NCBI GenBank assembly: GCA_026415675.1 | Contig: JAOAGQ010000071.1 | Span: forward strand, 22,225-86,224 | Direction of reading: 5' to 3' | From: Syntrophorhabdaceae bacterium | GTDB lineage: Bacteria; Desulfobacterota; Syntrophorhabdia; Syntrophorhabdales; Syntrophorhabdaceae | DNA length: 64,000 nt | Shown here: piece by piece, positions 61,901 to 64,000 of the stretch | Position numbering within the stretch: the stretch's first letter is position 1 | Layout of the letters: every line of letters begins with the position of its first letter | Program-made: the position numbers and the translations under genes | The notes under the pieces: model-generated | The model's database searches: none | Told to the model about the DNA's origin: nothing | The model's input: the letters and a program-made list of their open reading frames with translations, nothing else

Positions 61901-62365
61901 CACTCCTCCCTTGTCTTTTCCCAGTTTACTTCTTTTCTCGATATAGTGGAGGACAAGATAAAGGGAGAAGGACTAAACATATACAGACTCGATGGGTCAA
62001 CCCCTGTGGCAAAGAGAAAGGAGATTGTTGAATCTTTTCAAAACTCCCGTGTACCTTCTGTCTTTCTTTTAAGCCTTAAAGCCGGTGGCCAAGGTTTAAA
62101 TCTCACCAGGGCATCCTATGTCTTTCATCTTGATCCCTGGTGGAATCCTGCTGTTGAAGGTCAGGCCTCGGACCGTTCCCACAGGATAGGGCAGAAACAG
62201 AAGGTGATAGTAACGAGGCTTATCATGCGTCATACAGTGGAAGAAAAGATGATGTTGTTAAAGGAGAGAAAACTTCAACTTTACAAGGCTTTAATGGGTG
62301 TTTCGGAGAGGGGCGGGGGTACAACGATCACAAAAGAAGATTTCAATTTTTTAATAGGAAATTAA
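58910..62365 (+). CDS. SWIM-domain SNF2-family ATPase/helicase
   Basis: 1151 aa. A SWIM zinc-binding motif lies at about residues 83-100 (CRCMLDNGSKGACKHVLCAL), followed by a long, poorly conserved region (about 100-680) and the SNF2 core at the C terminus. Motif I ADDMGLGKTIQT, II IIFDEAQMVKN, III LTGTPIENHPGEYFSI, V GGQGLNLTRASYVFHLDPWWNP and VI DRSHRIGQKQKV are intact. It translocates on double-stranded DNA to remodel protein complexes. No restriction or defence partner is adjacent. No clear ribosome binding site precedes ATG 58910. Confidence 0.88.
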   Translation: MELNGSQKRLIEILISFPPTLLYSLGDRNTVIKGFQLYSGECVKDIKWMEGVDTLVVSIEDGLKGQERVKVFLRDDALDFSCRCMLDNGSKGACKHVLCALFTLIHILRPNIFKTNHENIDYIGELKSALFNEKKEKGGENGFLTEKRNGRGRSKRKTPGYCILLEEGRIGLRGHVLKDGEVIEHGEGNVYLPDNLRYLLHFIEREDISFPLFIYLSGRGNRYPVFFKREGEVCEIEWLGHDAEYDTWTELNAVEEEIFLKRVCTIGNNREPAKIIGNFAFNFKDGTMVYLDKKEGWALWDALSSAYHFDSTPSENTGKSYDHTIVIPKERFNRIIYYMDEDGKEDRFGRVLFKINGRETQVKTLSNLEYTISIKRGSNQENEFVVECGCWVKDKTILCYRKILKFIRTLEFGRIPAFFKTKKRKPILYDVFFQAVFLSDRKSIDELLKKRINEETFGKRKFVTMARRFIREGVHYLSRKGKELSFVDGEWIFVVHDSKKAIKAFAILFEIFGSEVFEKIILKEHQLSVDRDKLLSNLYLLKKIAEEHGIDVCYEGLTIEESSWDVGLDVTSRSIDWFEIKPEIRYKGEPIEREVWMQALASKGVIYRKGKILVLDENSLKKLSIIAGMAEKGHTTHRELVSIPRHKIIEIFLLRKEGISVKLTPEYEEIIGRLTKFYKIDIKPIPSEIKTELRQYQKEGYYWLSFLYEHRFGACLADDMGLGKTIQTLTLLEAIKEGKLDRYGDGPFLIVVPPSLIFNWEQEILRFCPSLKVYIYRGKDRLIDMKNCDVIITSYGLIRKDISKLKEMDFHIIIFDEAQMVKNIYADTTGAVRKLKGHFKVALTGTPIENHPGEYFSIMDLVLPGLLGRYEEFQSNVKRDLQTFLPSIIERTKPFILRRTKDKILMELPPKIEYNVYLDLTEKQKKFYNKTVEEVRSTIEDAYRNNVASRAKIIALTAITKLRQICLTPQLLVPSMNETCPKIQFLMEKLYELSSENHSSLVFSQFTSFLDIVEDKIKGEGLNIYRLDGSTPVAKRKEIVESFQNSRVPSVFLLSLKAGGQGLNLTRASYVFHLDPWWNPAVEGQASDRSHRIGQKQKVIVTRLIMRHTVEEKMMLLKERKLQLYKALMGVSERGGGTTITKEDFNFLIGN

Positions 62366-62405
62366 AAGACAGAACCCCTAATGTATAAGGGTTCTGTCTT
62401 CTTTT
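62366..62405. terminator. Strong bidirectional terminator after the SNF2 gene
   Basis: AAGACAGAACCC (62366-62377) pairs perfectly with GGGTTCTGTCTT (62389-62400) over an 11-base loop, followed by CTTTT. AT-rich sequence on the other side (TTTAAT on the minus strand) may serve the convergent gene too. Confidence 0.8.
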
Positions 62406-63180
62406 ACTCTTTTTCCGCAGCCATGATTGCGGCACCAAGGGCGCCTATTATCTGGGGCTCAACATAAATATGGAGTTTTGTTCCAAGAACCTTTTCAAGG
62501 GCTTTAACAACACCTATGTTTTTGGCGACCCCTCCTGCCATAACCACATCGTTTTTGATGCCCCCGAGACGATTGATAAGTCCAAGTGTTCTATCCGCAA
62601 TGGCTTTATGTATACCGTACAGAATATCCTCAAGCTCTTCCCCTTCGCTGACAAGGGAAATCACTTCCGACTCTGCAAAAACGGTACATATACTGCTTAT
62701 TGTCAACTCTTTCTTATGCTTAAGAGAAAGATCCCCTATCTTGTCTAAATCTACATTCAGGGCCTTTGCCATGACTTCTATGAATCTACCTGTGCCTGCC
62801 GCACACTTGTCGTTCATCTCGAATTCTGTTACCCGTCCCTTTTCGTCGATCCGTATAACCTTCGTATCCTGACCGCCTATATCTATGATCGTCCGGGCGT
62901 TTGGAAAAAGAAAGTTCACCCCTTTTGCTATACAGGTGATCTCTGTAATTGCCTGTTGGGCAAATACAGCTCTTTTCCTACCACAGCCCGTCGCTATGAT
63001 ATAGGATAAATCCGAGGCCTCCCGGGACGGAAAAGAGAGGGCTTTCTCAAGGGCAAGTTCCGCCGTTTTTTTAGAATCTGCACCGGTCTGCATGATCGTG
63101 TATCCGAGGATGCCCTTACCTTTCTCGAAGATAAGGGCCTCGGTTGTTATTGAACCGATATCAATACCGGCAACGAGCAT
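62404..63180 (-). CDS. HgdC-type ATP-dependent 2-hydroxyacyl-CoA dehydratase/reductase activator
   Basis: 258 aa, the third copy of this family in the window and the most canonical: GIDIGSITTEALIF, IIDIGGQDTKVIRID, NDKCAAGTGRF (Cys126), CTVFAESEVIS (Cys165) and MAGGVAKNIG. It follows a biotinyl-domain gene and an acyl-CoA dehydrogenase gene on the same strand, so its partner enzyme probably belongs to that pathway. AGGAG lies three bases before ATG 63180. The catalytic partner subunits are not in the window. Confidence 0.85.
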   Translation of the reverse strand: MLVAGIDIGSITTEALIFEKGKGILGYTIMQTGADSKKTAELALEKALSFPSREASDLSYIIATGCGRKRAVFAQQAITEITCIAKGVNFLFPNARTIIDIGGQDTKVIRIDEKGRVTEFEMNDKCAAGTGRFIEVMAKALNVDLDKIGDLSLKHKKELTISSICTVFAESEVISLVSEGEELEDILYGIHKAIADRTLGLINRLGGIKNDVVMAGGVAKNIGVVKALEKVLGTKLHIYVEPQIIGALGAAIMAAEKE

Positions 63181-63189
63181 GATCTCCTC

Positions 63190-63405
63190 TCATTCGATAA
63201 TAGCAAGAACCGTATCGGCATCTACCTCTTGACCTGCGGATACCTTTATCTCCTTTATAACTCCGCTCACAGGGGCAACGATAGGCATCTCCATCTTCAT
63301 TGCCTCAAGGGTAGCTATCTGGTCGTCCTCATTCACCTTATCTCCTACGTTTACAAGTACGTTCACTATTTTTCCAACCATTGGAACCGTTACTTCTGTC
63401 GCCAT
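63190..63405 (-). CDS. Free-standing biotinyl (biotin/lipoyl attachment) domain protein
   Basis: 71 aa, one biotinyl domain with nothing else. The attachment lysine is in LEAMKMEMP; ligand-bearing hairpins are VPMVGKIVNVLVNVGD and APVSGVIKEIKVSAGQEVDADTVL. Such subunits carry CO2 in acyl-CoA carboxylases or sodium-pumping glutaconyl-CoA or methylmalonyl-CoA decarboxylases. AAAAAGGAGG precedes ATG 63405. It lies between an acyl-CoA dehydrogenase and an HgdC-type activator. The carboxyltransferase subunits are not seen. Confidence 0.82.
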   Translation of the reverse strand: MATEVTVPMVGKIVNVLVNVGDKVNEDDQIATLEAMKMEMPIVAPVSGVIKEIKVSAGQEVDADTVLAIIE

Positions 63406-63422
63406 ATTTTCCTCCTTTTTTA

Positions 63423-63968
63423 TCAGCTTTTTCTGTATCCTAAGGCAAATTGAGCCATTATCATCTTCTGGATGTTCGATGTACCTTCCACTATCTGGTA
63501 AGATTTTGCATCCCTGAAGAATCTCTCAACAGGATATTCCGATGAGAATCCATAAGAACCGAATATCTTAACAGCCTCTGAAGCGCAGAAATTGGCGGAT
63601 TCTGCGGCATAGTATTTGGCCATAGAGGTTTCAAGGGTGTTGTTGATACCCTGATCCTTCTGCCATGCCGCCCTGTACACAAGGAGTTTCGCCGCTTCGT
63701 GCTCCACATACATCCTGCCTATCTGCTCCTGTATCATCTGGAATTGTCCAATGGGCTGACCGAACTGTTCCCTCTCATTTGCGTATTTACACGCCTCTTC
63801 AATACAACTCTGGGCTACCCCAACTGCCCTTGCCGCCGAGCTTAAACGTGTGTAGTTCAACATGGTCATACATATCGCAAAACCCTGTCCCTTGCTTCCG
63901 ATTAATGCGCTTTTCGGGATCTTTGCTTCTTCAAAGAATATTTCTCCTGTTGGTGCACAGTATAGGCC
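63423..63968 (-). CDS. Acyl-CoA dehydrogenase, C-terminal part (cut by contig end)
   Basis: The genuine coding sequence enters from the right at about 63968 and gives about 181 residues from GLYCAPTGEIFFEE to FALGYRKS. The five residues before it (MYKRQ) come from adapter DNA and are not real. FAD/CoA-site segments are LNYTRLSSAARAVGVAQ, FGQPIGQFQMIQE and IFGSYGFSSEYPVERFFRDAKS, and the conserved C-terminal VEGTSNIQK supplies the likely catalytic glutamate. About half of a normal 380-residue enzyme is missing. With the biotinyl protein and activator it may serve a fatty or dicarboxylic acyl-CoA pathway. Confidence 0.85.
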   Translation of the reverse strand, partial: GLYCAPTGEIFFEEAKIPKSALIGSKGQGFAICMTMLNYTRLSSAARAVGVAQSCIEEACKYANEREQFGQPIGQFQMIQEQIGRMYVEHEAAKLLVYRAAWQKDQGINNTLETSMAKYYAAESANFCASEAVKIFGSYGFSSEYPVERFFRDAKSYQIVEGTSNIQKMIMAQFALGYRKS

Positions 63969-64000
63969 CTGTCTCTTATACACATCTCCGAGCCCACGAG
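63969..64000. other. Nextera transposase adapter sequence (assembly artefact)
   Basis: Bases 63969-63987 read CTGTCTCTTATACACATCT, the Tn5 mosaic-end adapter, and 63988-64000 (CCGAGCCCACGAG) continue the read-2 adapter. These bases are library sequence left by incomplete trimming. They create the well-known spurious peptide start MYKRQ. Confidence 0.98.

Noticed and set aside
58910..62365. Defence-island helicase (DISARM-like)
   Set aside because: The SNF2 protein has a SWIM domain and no adjacent methylase, nuclease or other defence gene.
63969..63983. GTG start and residues MYKRQ of the acyl-CoA dehydrogenase frame
   Set aside because: These codons are adapter sequence, so they are not part of the gene.

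Overview
The window looks like a chromosomal contig end from a strictly anaerobic, Gram-negative bacterium of the deltaproteobacterial (Desulfobacterota) type, possibly a syntrophic or aromatic-degrading lineage. This is inferred from gene content, not from a marker gene. The supporting signs are an RND tripartite pump, a zapA-6S RNA locus, a 2-oxoacid oxidoreductase of PadEFGHI layout, three BadF/HgdC-type ATPases, a Re-citrate-synthase-like TCA branch, and AMP-forming acyl-CoA ligase and acyl-CoA dehydrogenase genes. No insertion sequence, phage gene or CRISPR array was seen. The last 32 bases (63969-64000) are Nextera adapter sequence, so the right edge is an assembly end and the final gene is artificially truncated.

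Layout. 1-9137: a branched-chain-type ABC importer (livKGFHM) with a linked ACMSD-like amidohydrolase, then an MFS exporter facing an acyl-CoA ligase across a perfect 23-bp palindrome. 9172-10208: tRNA-Cys, tRNA-Gly, and a yybP-ykoY manganese riboswitch controlling a UPF0016 exporter. 10327-14746: triheme cytochrome c7, four-cluster ferredoxin and a large TAT-exported molybdoenzyme resembling tetrathionate reductase, with no membrane anchor gene. 14791-16860: an SOS-type operon lexA-unknown-dinB. 16974-26160: a looser region with small or poorly characterised genes, tRNA-Arg, an exported class II aldolase, SbtA/SbtB-like genes and two long AT-rich gaps.

26246-42425 is housekeeping: pyruvate kinase, aspS, a run encoding Re-citrate synthase-like protein, two-subunit aconitase and NADP-type isocitrate dehydrogenase (acetyl-CoA to 2-oxoglutarate), prfB with its programmed +1 frameshift, zapB-like, zapA, 6S RNA, rny, ymdB, tyrS, and a convergent thiEL-M set. 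42571-49623 holds a GntR regulator, the five-gene PadEFGHI-type 2-oxoacid:NAD oxidoreductase, and a convergent pair of BcrA/BcrD-like ATPases. If the substrate is phenylglyoxylate, the product would be benzoyl-CoA and the ATPase pair would fit as the energising module of a benzoyl-CoA reductase encoded elsewhere. 49639-55979: tetR-MFP-RND-outer membrane factor, with an operator upstream. 56111-63968: nicotinate phosphoribosyltransferase, a divergent malate dehydrogenase, a SWIM-SNF2 helicase, a third HgdC-type activator, a free-standing biotinyl domain and a truncated acyl-CoA dehydrogenase.

Several genes (lexA, pyk, aspS, thiE) have a promoter whose predicted start falls at or within a few bases of the initiation codon and have no Shine-Dalgarno sequence, suggesting common use of leaderless mRNAs. 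Most other genes have clear GGAGG-type sites.
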